64,000 nt of DNA from Planococcus wigleyi (GTDB lineage Bacteria; Bacillota; Bacilli; Bacillales_A; Planococcaceae), in NCBI RefSeq assembly GCF_014836985.1, contig NZ_JACSPU010000005.1:1-64000 (forward strand). The letters are read 5' to 3'. Each line of letters opens with the position of its first letter. Position 1 is the first letter of the stretch. A program made the position numbers and the translations under genes. The notes under the pieces are model-generated. The model saw only the letters and a program-made list of their open reading frames with translations. It was not told the DNA's origin and made no database searches. Below are positions 17,790 to 26,982 of this stretch, piece after piece.

Positions 17790-19475
17790 TTATCGATTCA
17801 AATAATCTGTAACTGCTCCTTTTGAAGAACATGACACGTTATGTGCGTATTTTCCAAGAACACCTTTTTTATGAAGCGGTGGCGCTACCCATTGTTTGCG
17901 GCGCTCTTCCAGTTCTGCTTCGGAAACATCCATGGAAATTTCCTGCAACTCCGAATCGATTGTCACCAGATCGCCTTCCTGTAAAAAGGCGATCGGCCCG
18001 CCAACTTGTGCCTCGGGTGCAATATGTCCAACTACAAGACCGTGGGTTCCCCCTGAAAAACGCCCGTCAGTCAGCAAAGCGACGGATGCGCCCATGCCTT
18101 TACCAACCAGAATTGCAGATACCGATAGCATTTCCGGCATTCCCGGACCGCCTTTTGGTCCTACATAGCGGATGACCAATACGTCTCCATCGTTGATTTC
18201 ATTGGCCATAACGGCTGCCGTTGCTTCTTTTTCGTTATTATAAACGCGAGCAGGACCTGTGTGCCGTTTCACTTTTACGCCGGACACTTTCGCTACTGCG
18301 CCGTTCGGCGAAAGATTCCCTTTCAGGACGATCAGGGGACCATCTTTGCGTTTCGGATTATCGAAAGGCATGATGACTTTTTGCCCTTCCTGCAATCCAG
18401 GCGACTCCTGAAGATTTTCAGCCACTGTTTTGCCTGTGACCGTCATGCAATCTCCATGAATATAGCCTGCTTCAAGCAGCATTTTCATGACTGCCTGTAC
18501 TCCGCCAACCTCGTGCAAGTCCTGCATGACGTATTTGCCGCTCGGCTTCAAATCGGCCAAATGCGGAACCGTCTTCTGCAGGCGGTTGAAATCGTCGATT
18601 GTCAAATCAACTTCCGCTGCATGCGCAATAGCCAGTAAGTGCAAGATAGCATTTGTTGAACCGCCAAGCGCCATAACAACGGTGATGGCGTTCTCGAACG
18701 CTTCTTTCGTCATAATGTCTTTCGGATAAACTCCCAGTTCAAGCAAGTTATGTACTGCTGCTCCAGCTTTTTCACAATCCGCTAGCTTTTCAGGAGATAC
18801 TGCCGGGTTCGAAGCGCTCCCCGGCAAACTCATGCCCATCGCTTCAGCCGCAGATGCCATTGTATTTGCAGTATACATGCCGCCGCATGATCCTGCTCCT
18901 GGACAAGCACCGCATTCGATATTGCGAAGCGTGTCATCGTTGATGTCTCCATTATTATGCTGGCCGACACCCTCAAATACCGAAACAATGTCGATATCCT
19001 GCCCATTGTGGCGTCCAGGCGCAATCGTACCACCGTACACAAAAACAGCTGGAACCTCTGAATTGGCAATGGCGATCAAGCAACCCGGAATGTTCTTATC
19101 ACATCCGCCGATGGCCACTAAACCATCCAAACTTTCCGCCCCTACTACAGTTTCAATCGAATCGGCAATCACATCGCGGCTTGAAAGAGAATATTTCATG
19201 CCTTCGGTTCCCATGGAAATTCCGTCAGACACTGTAATCGTATTAAATATGAATGGGACACCCCCAGCTTCTCTAGCACCTTTTTTTGCACTGATCGCCA
19301 AGTCGTCAATATGTATATTACACGGTGTCACTTCGCTCCATGTGCTCGCGACACCAATCATCGGTTTCTTGAAATCTTCATCTGTTACACCCACTGAACG
19401 AAGCATGGCACGGTTCGGTGCTTTCATTGCCCCTTCACTAAAAACCTTACTGTTGATGCGCAAATCTTTTTTCAT
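17790..19475 (-). CDS. ilvD: dihydroxy-acid dehydratase
   Basis: 561 residues, standard for IlvD. It dehydrates 2,3-dihydroxy acids to 2-keto acids in valine, isoleucine and leucine synthesis. The [2Fe-2S] cysteines are visible as C52 (TPCNIH), C125 (GGCDKN, with the carbamylated Lys126) and C197 ([15 protein letters not shown]). It stands alone, not in an ilvBNC-leu cluster, as in B. subtilis. Because the superfamily includes sugar-acid dehydratases and a hydroxy-acid operon lies downstream, a catabolic role is possible, but the sequence looks like ordinary IlvD. Confidence 0.92.
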   Translation of the reverse strand: MKKDLRINSKVFSEGAMKAPNRAMLRSVGVTDEDFKKPMIGVASTWSEVTPCNIHIDDLAISAKKGAREAGGVPFIFNTITVSDGISMGTEGMKYSLSSRDVIADSIETVVGAESLDGLVAIGGCDKNIPGCLIAIANSEVPAVFVYGGTIAPGRHNGQDIDIVSVFEGVGQHNNGDINDDTLRNIECGACPGAGSCGGMYTANTMASAAEAMGMSLPGSASNPAVSPEKLADCEKAGAAVHNLLELGVYPKDIMTKEAFENAITVVMALGGSTNAILHLLAIAHAAEVDLTIDDFNRLQKTVPHLADLKPSGKYVMQDLHEVGGVQAVMKMLLEAGYIHGDCMTVTGKTVAENLQESPGLQEGQKVIMPFDNPKRKDGPLIVLKGNLSPNGAVAKVSGVKVKRHTGPARVYNNEKEATAAVMANEINDGDVLVIRYVGPKGGPGMPEMLSVSAILVGKGMGASVALLTDGRFSGGTHGLVVGHIAPEAQVGGPIAFLQEGDLVTIDSELQEISMDVSEAELEERRKQWVAPPLHKKGVLGKYAHNVSCSSKGAVTDYLNR

Positions 19476-19502
19476 AATTATCCTATCCTTTCTTTTCTAT
19501 TT

Positions 19503-19530
19503 ATTATAGAGCACATTTGTCAGAATTCAA
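19503..19530 (-). promoter_or_regulatory. ilvD promoter
   Basis: Minus-strand TTGAAT (19525-19530), 16-bp spacer, TATAAT (19503-19508), a short leader before the ilvD start. No T-box or CodY-like leader was recognised. The remaining 19531-19802 is AT-rich with no supported gene. Confidence 0.55.
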
Positions 19531-19802
19531 CGAATAAAAAAATAATAATTTCATTATTTTTATAATCGTCAAATAACTTACACATGTATGCGGTTTCATC
19601 AATAGCTTCTAAATTCCTTTCTTGCTGTATGCAATATATTTCTTTATAATTACCTTGTCTACAATAACTTTGTGAAAGCAATATAGTTTCATTCACTGTC
19701 TGAAGCATTAGTGAATCCGCGTTTTTATGAACACACTTGGAATCACGTTATTCCCCGAACAATTTAAAAGAATCAGAAGTGCAAGCTAAAGGAGATGATC
19801 AT

Positions 19803-20303
19803 GTGTTGATCCGACAAGCTAAAAGCAGTGAATTTTTTTTATTGAAAGAACAACGATTGTCTTCCTATCAGCCATATAAAGAAGTCCTTACACCAGAACA
19901 TTGGGAAATGCTGAAAGCCAATTTAGCTTCCACCAACGACCAGGATCCTGGTGTTGAAGTATTCGTCGCAGAAATTGATGGCCACATTGCTGGCAGTGTG
20001 GCCCTGTTTCCAGCTGAGTCCATTGCATATGGATGGGATACCCAAAAGATTGAATATCCTGAAATCCGCATGTTGGCTGTCAGTGCAGAATTCCGTTCCC
20101 GAGGCGTCGGCAAAACTTTAGTCGAGCATTGCATCGATATTTCTAAAATTCGCCGGCAAAAGTTCGTGGGTCTCCATACCGGCAGTTTTATGGAAAACGC
20201 CATTGCACTTTATGAAAAAATGGGATTCCAGCGTGTACCTCAACTTGACTTTGCTCCTCTTGATGACGGCATCGTCGTTCAAGCGTTTCGTTATAATCTA
20301 TAG
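19803..20303 (+). CDS. GNAT-family N-acetyltransferase
   Basis: 166 residues from a GTG with AAAGGAG 8 nt upstream; an ATG 22 codons earlier has no ribosome site. The GNAT fold shows the acetyl-CoA-binding signature LAVSAEFRSRGVGKTLVEHC followed by GFQRVPQLDF near the end. It transfers an acetyl group to an unknown amine. It is convergent with the next acetyltransferase gene and shares its terminator. Substrate is not predictable. Confidence 0.85.
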   Translation: MLIRQAKSSEFFLLKEQRLSSYQPYKEVLTPEHWEMLKANLASTNDQDPGVEVFVAEIDGHIAGSVALFPAESIAYGWDTQKIEYPEIRMLAVSAEFRSRGVGKTLVEHCIDISKIRRQKFVGLHTGSFMENAIALYEKMGFQRVPQLDFAPLDDGIVVQAFRYNL

Positions 20304-20350
20304 CTATAAAAAAACAAGCCATAATTTCTATGGCTTGTTTTTTATAGCTA
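20301..20350. terminator. bidirectional terminator between two acetyltransferase genes
   Basis: A long inverted repeat, TAGCTATAAAAAA-CAAGCCAT paired with ATGGCTTG-TTTTTTATAGCTA, gives T tracts on both strands between convergent genes. Confidence 0.92.
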
Positions 20351-20357
20351 CCCAGTT

Positions 20358-21023
20358 TTACTGGCGAAATGGATTTTTCCACTCCATCAGCAATGCGTAA
20401 TCGGCAGATTCTTTGTCTTCTACATAATTGGACACCACTGCTACCGGCGTTCTCCCACAACGCAGAAGAAACGAAATCACGGGATCTTTCAGCTTTCCGC
20501 CGATGACTTGTTCTGCGTACTGTTCGGCTGTAAACCGGTCAGAATAATTATGGTATCCGGGCATTCTGCCCCCGCCAAGCAGACGTTCCAGCCCATCGTG
20601 CACCACTCGCTCATACATCGCCTGCATCAGAAGCTGCCCCAATTTCAACGACCGGTATTTCGGATGAACACAGATATCAACGATATACAATGTCGCACCA
20701 TCCGCCTTATGGTTTTGGATATAGCCGTTGTCCGTCGCCTCTTGCCATGTGTGCTCCGGATGAGCAGGATCAAAATCCGTCAACAATGCCGTCATCGAAC
20801 CCACTACTTCTCCTTCAACTTCAATGCACAGTGATCCTTCTGGATACAGAGCTACATGACTCGCCAATTGTTGTTCATTCCACCAGAGATCTGAAGAGAA
20901 TGGGGGCGGAAAACTTTCCTTTTGAATGGCAATCAAATCCGGAAAATCAGACTTTCCATAATTACGGATCTCTGCCTTCACCGGCTTGTCATTGTCAAAG
21001 ACATATTGCTTCTTGCTATACAC
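20358..21023 (-). CDS. GNAT-family N-acetyltransferase
   Basis: 221 residues from a GTG preceded by GGGGAGAGG; upstream in-frame codons run into the neighbouring terminator. The GNAT core holds YIVDICVHPKYRSLKLGQLL, the beta4-alpha3 acetyl-CoA motif, and a conserved LGGGRMPGYH stretch seen in larger GNATs acting on small molecules. No operon partner. The substrate is unknown. Confidence 0.8.
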   Translation of the reverse strand: MYSKKQYVFDNDKPVKAEIRNYGKSDFPDLIAIQKESFPPPFSSDLWWNEQQLASHVALYPEGSLCIEVEGEVVGSMTALLTDFDPAHPEHTWQEATDNGYIQNHKADGATLYIVDICVHPKYRSLKLGQLLMQAMYERVVHDGLERLLGGGRMPGYHNYSDRFTAEQYAEQVIGGKLKDPVISFLLRCGRTPVAVVSNYVEDKESADYALLMEWKNPFRQ

Positions 21024-21115
21024 ATTCCTCTCCCCTTTCTTAATCTCTATCATACGATATCGCTGCTTACAGAAACCACCATGCTTCCTGGCAACGGGAG
21101 TTTTTCCATGAAAAT

Positions 21116-21156
21116 GGCTACAGGCAAACTCAGTTAGAATGAGTTTGCCTGTAGCC
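21116..21156 (-). terminator. terminator of the regulator-propeptide operon
   Basis: A 17-bp arm starting GGCTACAGGCAAACTCA pairs with its complement across a short loop. It closes the transcript carrying the regulator and its peptide gene. Confidence 0.8.
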
Positions 21157-21196
21157 TGAAAAATGCTCAAAGTTGAGCTGCTATTTATTGAACCGA

Positions 21197-21292
21197 TTAA
21201 ATTGGCGGCAGGATATTTGGACCGCCGATGACCATCACACCCAATAAACCAGTGGACAAGGCTGATAGCAGAAACAGTTTTGTTTTCATCAT
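21197..21292 (-). CDS. putative signalling propeptide (31 codons)
   Basis: This short gene starts with ATG overlapping the regulator stop as ATGA and has a GGCGGTGA ribosome site 7 nt upstream. The product has a basic start (MMKTKLF), a hydrophobic export-signal-like core and the C-terminal tail IGGPNILPPI. In the RNPP quorum systems NprR-NprX and PlcR-PapR, the peptide gene lies just downstream of the regulator and the tail is the signal. The segment GPNIL resembles NprX KPDIV (mature peptide SKPDIVG). The mature form here might be PNILPPI or a neighbouring cut; that is inference. Confidence 0.65.
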   Translation of the reverse strand: MMKTKLFLLSALSTGLLGVMVIGGPNILPPI

Positions 21293-22527
21293 TTCAATTC
21301 ACCGCCATTCTCTTCCCGATAAGATTGGTAAAAATAAGCTTTTTCCCAATCTTCTTGTTTTTGGTAATAATCTGCTAATTCAGCTGCAATAGTTTTCGTT
21401 TCCTTTATATAACCATGTTTTCTGAAAAATGGAAACATTTTTTCTTCAGAATAGGTCAAAAGATCTGGTTGGGAAAAATTTCTTTTATCGAAGTAATTGG
21501 CATAAATATGAAAGTATTTATCCTCTAATGGATTGCTGATTGCTTTCAGTTCCTCAATCAGCAGCGTGGCATTTTGGCCTGTTTCAACCATTGCTTCCAA
21601 TAAACTTAATAGTACAGCTTTGTAGAAATAACTGTCGGGAGTTATTTTGTCTTTTAATGCATGCAGTATTTCTAAGGCTTCCCCATGCTCGCCTTTGATT
21701 TTCAGCAACTCGGTGTAGTTGTAGAGTGTTTGGTTATGCAATTCCATTTGTTTCGTCAAGTGCGTGTTGCGGATCAGCACTTCGTAAATGCTTTCTGCCT
21801 GTACCAGCAGGTTTCTCCGGGTATAATTGATGGCCAACAGCATTTGCGCATGCAGGAGCCGGATGTAATTATGGTGAAGCTGGAAAGATCGTACCGCCAG
21901 TTCTGCGTAATGCGCAGACAACTCATAGCGGTCAGCCAGCACCAGCATGCGTGCCTTCTGGTAATAAAACTCCCCTTCAAACTTTTGAGGAATGCTCTGG
22001 ATTCCTGAATCCAGGTTGTTTAGGAATTCGAGGGACCGGCTGTTGTCCCCCATCATAGAGGAGTACAGCGATTGAAAAAACTGATGTACCCAAAGCTCTG
22101 CTGCTAAAAAAGAAGCTTTCATGCGTTCCAGCAGCTTTTTCTGCCGTTCTGCCTTGACTCTGTCATTGTCATAAATATAAAAACGGAATTTATACAATTC
22201 GTACTGGTTCACCAACCCGGTGGATTGTATATAATCATTTTCCACTTCAAGTTGCTGGTACAAATTGCGCATGGTTTCAAGATCGTAATGAAGAGAGCAG
22301 TCAACAAATCTCCCGAGCAGTTTTTCCAGCCGCTTATGCTTTTCCAGTTCTTTGTTCAATTGGACGCCCATTTTCAACAACAATGCCTTGATAGTGGATT
22401 CGTGCGGCAAATAAGCATTGGATTCGATTTTGCTCAAATGAGAAATCGAACAGATGCCATCTGCCAATTGAGATTGCGTCAAATTGTTTTTCGAGCGGTA
22501 GTATTTGATAATCGAGCCGACGTTCAT
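21289..22527 (-). CDS. NprR/PlcR-type (RNPP) peptide-responsive regulator
   Basis: 412 residues. Residues 1-60 are an XRE helix-turn-helix (IIKYYRSKNNLTQSQLADG, then ICSISHLSKIESNAYLP), very like NprR and PlcR. The rest is an all-helical tetratricopeptide array, the peptide-binding part of RNPP regulators; the size is close to NprR. It lies between a subtilisin gene and a small propeptide gene, on the same strand, behind its own start (AAAGGGTGA ribosome site). In B. cereus-group species, NprR activates the protease nprA when bound to NprX. Control of the adjacent protease is inferred. Confidence 0.82.
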   Translation of the reverse strand: MNVGSIIKYYRSKNNLTQSQLADGICSISHLSKIESNAYLPHESTIKALLLKMGVQLNKELEKHKRLEKLLGRFVDCSLHYDLETMRNLYQQLEVENDYIQSTGLVNQYELYKFRFYIYDNDRVKAERQKKLLERMKASFLAAELWVHQFFQSLYSSMMGDNSRSLEFLNNLDSGIQSIPQKFEGEFYYQKARMLVLADRYELSAHYAELAVRSFQLHHNYIRLLHAQMLLAINYTRRNLLVQAESIYEVLIRNTHLTKQMELHNQTLYNYTELLKIKGEHGEALEILHALKDKITPDSYFYKAVLLSLLEAMVETGQNATLLIEELKAISNPLEDKYFHIYANYFDKRNFSQPDLLTYSEEKMFPFFRKHGYIKETKTIAAELADYYQKQEDWEKAYFYQSYREENGGELK

Positions 22528-22571
22528 AATTTCACCCTTTTTTACAGATTAAAAGAAATATACCATAAAAA

Positions 22572-22601
22572 AACAATCCCGACATTTTTGAAGGGATTGT
22601 T
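22572..22601 (-). terminator. subtilisin gene terminator
   Basis: Minus-strand AACAATCCC / GGGATTGTT with a 12-nt loop and TTTTTTT, separating the protease from the regulator, which therefore is at least partly expressed separately. Confidence 0.9.
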
Positions 22602-22623
22602 TGGCATTTAAAGTTATTACTGT

Positions 22624-23883
22624 TTATTGTACACGTGAGAATCCAAAGCCTGATGCGTAATCATCACCAACACCAGCACCTGATCCTGAAAGGATGTCAT
22701 ATGCTTTGGCGCGATTTTGCAGATTCGCACGAATTTGGACGTTTGAAGAATTTGGAGTCGTTGCCCAAATTTTTGCTGCAAGGCCTGCTGCATGCGGCGA
22801 AGCCATTGAAGTTCCACTGATTGTTGCATAGCCGCCTGTATACCAAGCAGAGTATACCGCTGCTCCAGGAGCTGAAACTTCAACATCGTATTTGCCGATT
22901 GAATAATCGCCATCTGTAGAGCTATAGCCGCGTGAAGAGAAATCCGCCACACGGTATGTGCCGTTCTGGATCACGTTTTCAAGTGCCGCAACTGCTACTG
23001 CATTCGGCAATGCGCCTGGGAAGCCGATTGATCCTTGTGCAGGACCTGAGTTGCCAGCTGCTGCAATAATCAATACCCCTTTGTTATATGCATAGTTGAC
23101 TGCGTTTGTAATCAAGCTGCTTTCCGCAGAAGATCCTAGAGACATATTGATGACTACTTTCGTTTTTAAAGCAGTAGCCTGATCTGCAACGTGGCGAATA
23201 GCTGCAGCAATATCATCGGAAGAACCTGAACCATCGTCGCCTAATACCTTATAAGCCCAAAGATCGGATTGAGGAGCAACTCCATATAATCCTCCATTCC
23301 CATTCGCAAGAGCTGAACCGGCTACGTGTGTGCCATGCCCCTGACGATCTGTACAGGTGCCGTTTGTGATGCTCGCGCCTAGAGTAAAGTCTTTACATTG
23401 TTCAATATTGCCCGATAGATCGGGATGATTCACATTAACCCCAGTATCCAGAACGGCGATATTGATGCCAGCACCACCTGATGTCTTGGCCAGGCTGGAA
23501 TTATTATAGATTGCTTTAATGCCCCATGGCGTCGCTTGAGAAGCAGCCATTGTTGAATATTTGGCAAGCGGTTCAGAAGATGTGGCTTCAATGCTGTATT
23601 CAGGAACTTTTTCTACTTTTATATTTTTGTTTTTCTGGAGAGCCTCATATTGCTTTGCGTTCATATTGGTGGTGAATCCTTCACCTTTAAAATCCCATTG
23701 GACCCCGTATTGGTTTTTAGCATTTTTCAGGTCCTGTTGATTCGCCGAATCGACGAGTACACGGAATTTCTCATTGCCATTCGCTGTTTCAGTGGATTCC
23801 CCGTTGGCGCTGACGCCCATTGCCGGTATTAGCAAAGTAGCTGCCAACATTGCCGTCGTAATGAATTTTGCTGATTTCTTCAT
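22624..23883 (-). CDS. secreted subtilisin-like serine protease (S8)
   Basis: 419 residues. A Sec signal peptide ends around ANG (26-28). An inhibitor I9-type propeptide covers about 38-98, and mature enzyme begins near 117. The catalytic triad is D146 (VLDTGVN), H183 (GHGTHVAG) and S359 (GTSMASPHAAG), with oxyanion N278 (AAGNSG). Two cysteines (C163, C177) could form a disulfide, as in some cold-adapted subtilisins. No C-terminal domain. It is expressed alone, with a long leader upstream and a terminator after, and lies beside an RNPP regulator that may control it. Confidence 0.94.
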   Translation of the reverse strand: MKKSAKFITTAMLAATLLIPAMGVSANGESTETANGNEKFRVLVDSANQQDLKNAKNQYGVQWDFKGEGFTTNMNAKQYEALQKNKNIKVEKVPEYSIEATSSEPLAKYSTMAASQATPWGIKAIYNNSSLAKTSGGAGINIAVLDTGVNVNHPDLSGNIEQCKDFTLGASITNGTCTDRQGHGTHVAGSALANGNGGLYGVAPQSDLWAYKVLGDDGSGSSDDIAAAIRHVADQATALKTKVVINMSLGSSAESSLITNAVNYAYNKGVLIIAAAGNSGPAQGSIGFPGALPNAVAVAALENVIQNGTYRVADFSSRGYSSTDGDYSIGKYDVEVSAPGAAVYSAWYTGGYATISGTSMASPHAAGLAAKIWATTPNSSNVQIRANLQNRAKAYDILSGSGAGVGDDYASGFGFSRVQ

Positions 23884-23947
23884 CGTTCAATCCCCTTTTC
23901 CAATATGGTATATGGCTGTTAGGATCCAGGAGCGGCGTCCCGCACCT

Positions 23948-23989
23948 TAACGTAATCCCGGTTGGTGAACCTGCCATACACTTACGTTA
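23948..23989 (-). promoter_or_regulatory. stem-loop in the subtilisin mRNA leader
   Basis: TAACGTAA (23982-23989 on the minus strand) pairs perfectly with TTACGTTA (23948-23955); inside, GGTT pairs with AACC (23960-23971). A 5' hairpin of this kind stabilises aprE mRNA in B. subtilis, so a similar role is plausible. It does not match a riboswitch class I know. Confidence 0.45.
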
Positions 23990-24050
23990 GCAGAACATCC
24001 GTTTTTCCGTAATTGGGAAATTCTCAAGAAAATTCCGACCATAAAACGAT

Positions 24051-24070
24051 TATGAGCTTATATACTCATA
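24051..24070. promoter_or_regulatory. candidate operator upstream of the subtilisin gene
   Basis: A 20-bp dyad with perfect 6-bp arms, TATGAG-8 bp-CTCATA. The outer TATG...CATA resembles the ends of the PlcR box, but with a 12-bp rather than 8-bp interior. It lies about 170 bp before the protease start, a natural place for the RNPP regulator to bind. The regulator-site pairing is inference. Confidence 0.45.
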
Positions 24071-24098
24071 CATTTGTGCCTATTTATTTTCCACATCA

Positions 24099-24138
24099 AA
24101 AGCCTCCTCATTGTTAAGTAAAACAATGAGGAGGCTTA
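24099..24138 (-). terminator. glucosidase gene terminator
   Basis: AAGCCTCCTCATTGTT pairs with AACAATGAGGAGGCTT across a short loop and is followed by TTTT on the minus strand. Confidence 0.9.
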
Positions 24139-24152
24139 ATTTACCTGCTATG

Positions 24153-25784
24153 CTATCCATAAATTTCTTTTTTCATAAAATAGATGCATGCTTCATAAGG
24201 TTGAAGCACCCCTTTAACCCGTTTTTCGTAATTGGTCAGAAGAAGTTCAGCATCATACGGCGTATTCCATGTGCAAGGGCGTTCGCTTAAATTGGAAGCA
24301 ATCAGCATTTTGGTATAGCGGTCTTCCCGTACATAAGCATAGACATCGGGGCAACCGGAATCCGTCAAATTGGTCGTTCCGTATACCAGCACATCCCAGT
24401 TTTGCCGCAGGTGAATCATCTTTTTATAATAAGACCAAATGGATTTCGGGTCGTCTTTCTGAGCTTCTACATTCAGCCATTTATAATTTGGGTTTACTGC
24501 CAGCCATGGTTCGGCAGTTGAGAAGCCACCGTATTTCCTGCTGTTCCATTGCATCGGCGTACGGGCATGGTCTCGGCTGATTTTTTTGATGATTTTCATC
24601 AAATCTTCATGGGGAACGCCTTCTTTGCGGTTGTACCGGTACATATTTTTGGTTTCAATGTCATTGTACATGTCAATATCATCAAACGGCGCATTGGTCA
24701 TCCCGATTTCCTGCCCTTGATAGATGAATGGCGTGCCCTGCATGAAAAAGTACATGCATCCCAAAGCCGTTGCACTTTCAAACCAATAATCCCGATCATT
24801 TCCCCAAATGGAAACCGTTCTTGGGCGGTCATGGTTTTCAAGATACAGGGAGTTCCATGCGACACCGTGGGCTGCTTTTTGCCAGCGGTCCAGAACTTCT
24901 CTTAAATCTTCTACGTCCAATCCGCCATTAACTTCATCACTGGCTGCTTCCAAGGCTTCCCGATGGAAAATCATATTGAATTTACCCTCATGCTCACTGA
25001 TCCATTGTTCCATGTCATGTGATTTAACGCTGTTTGCTTCGCCAACTGTGACAATATCATAACCCGAAAAAGCTTTCTCTTTCAATTCTGCCAGCATTTC
25101 CTGCAGACCTTCCACTTCCGTGAATTTTTCCCAAGCTGGAACATACGGAAGGTATTTAGGATTTGGCATATCGCTGTATTCTTTCTTTATATGGTTGATA
25201 GCATCTACACGGAAACCATCAACTCCTTTATCCAGCCACCAGCGGATCATTTCATAGACGGCTTTGCGCATATCTTCATTTTCCCAATTCAAATCCACTT
25301 GGTTTTTGGTGAAGATATGGAGATAGTATTGATTGGATTTCGGGTCAAAAGTCCATGCTGGTCCCCCGAAAATACATTCCCAATTGGTTTGCTGGTCCCG
25401 CCAGACATACCAATCTCGTTTCGGACTATCTTTTGAAGAACGGGATTCCACAAACCACGGATGCTGGTCACTTGTATGATTAATAACCAGATCGATGATG
25501 AGTCGCATTCCTCTTTTATGGACTTCTTTGAGTAAACGGTCAAAATCCTCCATCGTTCCCATTTCGTCCATAATGGCCTGATAATCACTGATATCATACC
25601 CATTATCTACATTTGGGGATTTATACATTGGACAAATCCAGATGATGCTGATGCCCAAGTCGTTTAAATAATCCAGTTTTTCTGTCACGCCATTTAAATC
25701 CCCGATGCCATCCCCATTTGAATCATTAAAGCTCCGTGGATAAATTTGATAGACTACGGCTTCTTTCCACCAGGTTTTTTTCAA
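24153..25784 (-). CDS. GH13 alpha-glucosidase (oligo-1,6-glucosidase family)
   Basis: 543 residues, a cytoplasmic GH13_31 enzyme without signal peptide. It hydrolyses terminal alpha-glucosides taken up by the cell. The four conserved regions are IDLVINHTS, GFRVDAINH (nucleophile D194), VGEAN (acid/base E249) and LENHDRPR (D319). Residue A195 stands where strict oligo-1,6-glucosidases carry Val; in studied enzymes Ala or Thr there goes with alpha-1,4 preference, so maltase-like activity is likely. It stands alone without a transporter. Trehalose-6-phosphate hydrolase is a less likely alternative. Confidence 0.88.
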   Translation of the reverse strand: MKKTWWKEAVVYQIYPRSFNDSNGDGIGDLNGVTEKLDYLNDLGISIIWICPMYKSPNVDNGYDISDYQAIMDEMGTMEDFDRLLKEVHKRGMRLIIDLVINHTSDQHPWFVESRSSKDSPKRDWYVWRDQQTNWECIFGGPAWTFDPKSNQYYLHIFTKNQVDLNWENEDMRKAVYEMIRWWLDKGVDGFRVDAINHIKKEYSDMPNPKYLPYVPAWEKFTEVEGLQEMLAELKEKAFSGYDIVTVGEANSVKSHDMEQWISEHEGKFNMIFHREALEAASDEVNGGLDVEDLREVLDRWQKAAHGVAWNSLYLENHDRPRTVSIWGNDRDYWFESATALGCMYFFMQGTPFIYQGQEIGMTNAPFDDIDMYNDIETKNMYRYNRKEGVPHEDLMKIIKKISRDHARTPMQWNSRKYGGFSTAEPWLAVNPNYKWLNVEAQKDDPKSIWSYYKKMIHLRQNWDVLVYGTTNLTDSGCPDVYAYVREDRYTKMLIASNLSERPCTWNTPYDAELLLTNYEKRVKGVLQPYEACIYFMKKEIYG

Positions 25785-25847
25785 GTTCCTCTCCCTCTTC
25801 CTAACATTGGAAATCGCTATTATCGGTTCATTTTTCCTGATCAGCTT

Positions 25848-26810
25848 CTAATTTACTTTTGCCACTTGCGCTTTTAGATTTTCTGGCCATTTCCAACCAC
25901 TGATGTCCGCAGCCTCTGAGACATGATACGGTTTGCTTGCACCCACGATTGCGGAAGTAACTGCCGGTTGGTTCAGCGTCCATGCCAATGCAAACTGCGA
26001 CAACTGACACTCCTGCTCAACTGCCAAATCGTTGTAAGCAGCGACCCGTTCAAAATTAGCTTCCGTAAAATAACGCTGAATAAGATCTTCTCCTTTTGCT
26101 GCACGGCTGCCTTCGGGCATATCGCCTTTTGCTTTGTATTTTCCGGACAGCATGCCCCGTGCCATAGGGCTGTAGACCAGCAGACCCGTTTTCTCAGCTG
26201 CGCAATAAGGAACTACCTCTCTTTCCAATTCGCGCGATAATAAATTATATTCGGACTGGCTCGAAACGAAATGCTCGAGACTATGAAAATCACTGATCCC
26301 TCTTGCTTTCGCCATTTGCCATGCAGCAAAATTCGAACAGCCGATATAGCGGACCTTCCCCTGTCTCACCAAATCCGTCAGCGCAGACAAAGTTTCTTCC
26401 AATGGAGTCGTTTCATCAAAGCGGTGCACTTGGTACAAATCAATCCACTCGGTCTGAAGACGCCTCAACGACTCTTCTGCCTGCTGCATGATATGAAGCT
26501 TTGAAAGCCCTTGCTGGTTTGGGCCTTTGCCCATCGGCAACCCGACTTTTGTGGCTAGGATTGTCTGATTCCGTTTTCCTTTCAAGTACTTGCCGACAAT
26601 TTCTTCACATTCTCCTGTCCCATATTTAAACGGCTCATCCTGTCCCTTGCCGTAAAAATTGGCGGTATCGATTACATTGATTCCTCGATCCATCGCTACA
26701 TCCATGATTTCAAATGAAGCCTGTTCATCTATCCAACGCCCAAAAGCCATGGTGCCCAAACTTATCGCTGAAATCTTCATTCCCGTTTCCCCTAAATGTC
26801 TGTATTCCAC
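25848..26810 (-). CDS. aldo/keto reductase
   Basis: 320 residues from a GTG preceded by AGGGGGG; the longer frame's first 21 codons have no ribosome site. It is an AKR (beta/alpha)8-barrel oxidoreductase, NADPH-dependent. The catalytic residues are recognisable as DTANFYG (Asp, Tyr), ATKVGLP (Lys) and YQVHRFD (His), with the cofactor-binding tail SAIVGASKPYHV. The substrate is unknown. It lies alone between glucosidase and the penicillin-binding protein gene. Confidence 0.88.
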   Translation of the reverse strand: MEYRHLGETGMKISAISLGTMAFGRWIDEQASFEIMDVAMDRGINVIDTANFYGKGQDEPFKYGTGECEEIVGKYLKGKRNQTILATKVGLPMGKGPNQQGLSKLHIMQQAEESLRRLQTEWIDLYQVHRFDETTPLEETLSALTDLVRQGKVRYIGCSNFAAWQMAKARGISDFHSLEHFVSSQSEYNLLSRELEREVVPYCAAEKTGLLVYSPMARGMLSGKYKAKGDMPEGSRAAKGEDLIQRYFTEANFERVAAYNDLAVEQECQLSQFALAWTLNQPAVTSAIVGASKPYHVSEAADISGWKWPENLKAQVAKVN

Positions 26811-26951
26811 CCAATCCCCCCTAACGCTTATGGTCCGTAATTCCGCAGCAATTCCTTTACCTTTTCTATTCAATATTCATATGGGAATTCCTGCAATTAA
26901 CTCCGTTATTTTTCGGATAATTCCAAATACTTCGCTATACAAAAATAAAAA

Positions 26952-26976
26952 CAGCTACCTGAAGAAAGGGTAGCTG
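26952..26976 (-). terminator. terminator of the penicillin-binding protein gene
   Basis: Minus-strand CAGCTACC / GGTAGCTG hairpin followed by TTTTTATTTTT. Confidence 0.85.
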
Positions 26977-26982
26977 CTGCGG

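Noticed and set aside
19520-19708. 62-aa minus-strand frame upstream of ilvD
   Set aside because: No ribosome site, AT-driven composition, and it runs into the ilvD promoter; looks accidental rather than a leader peptide.
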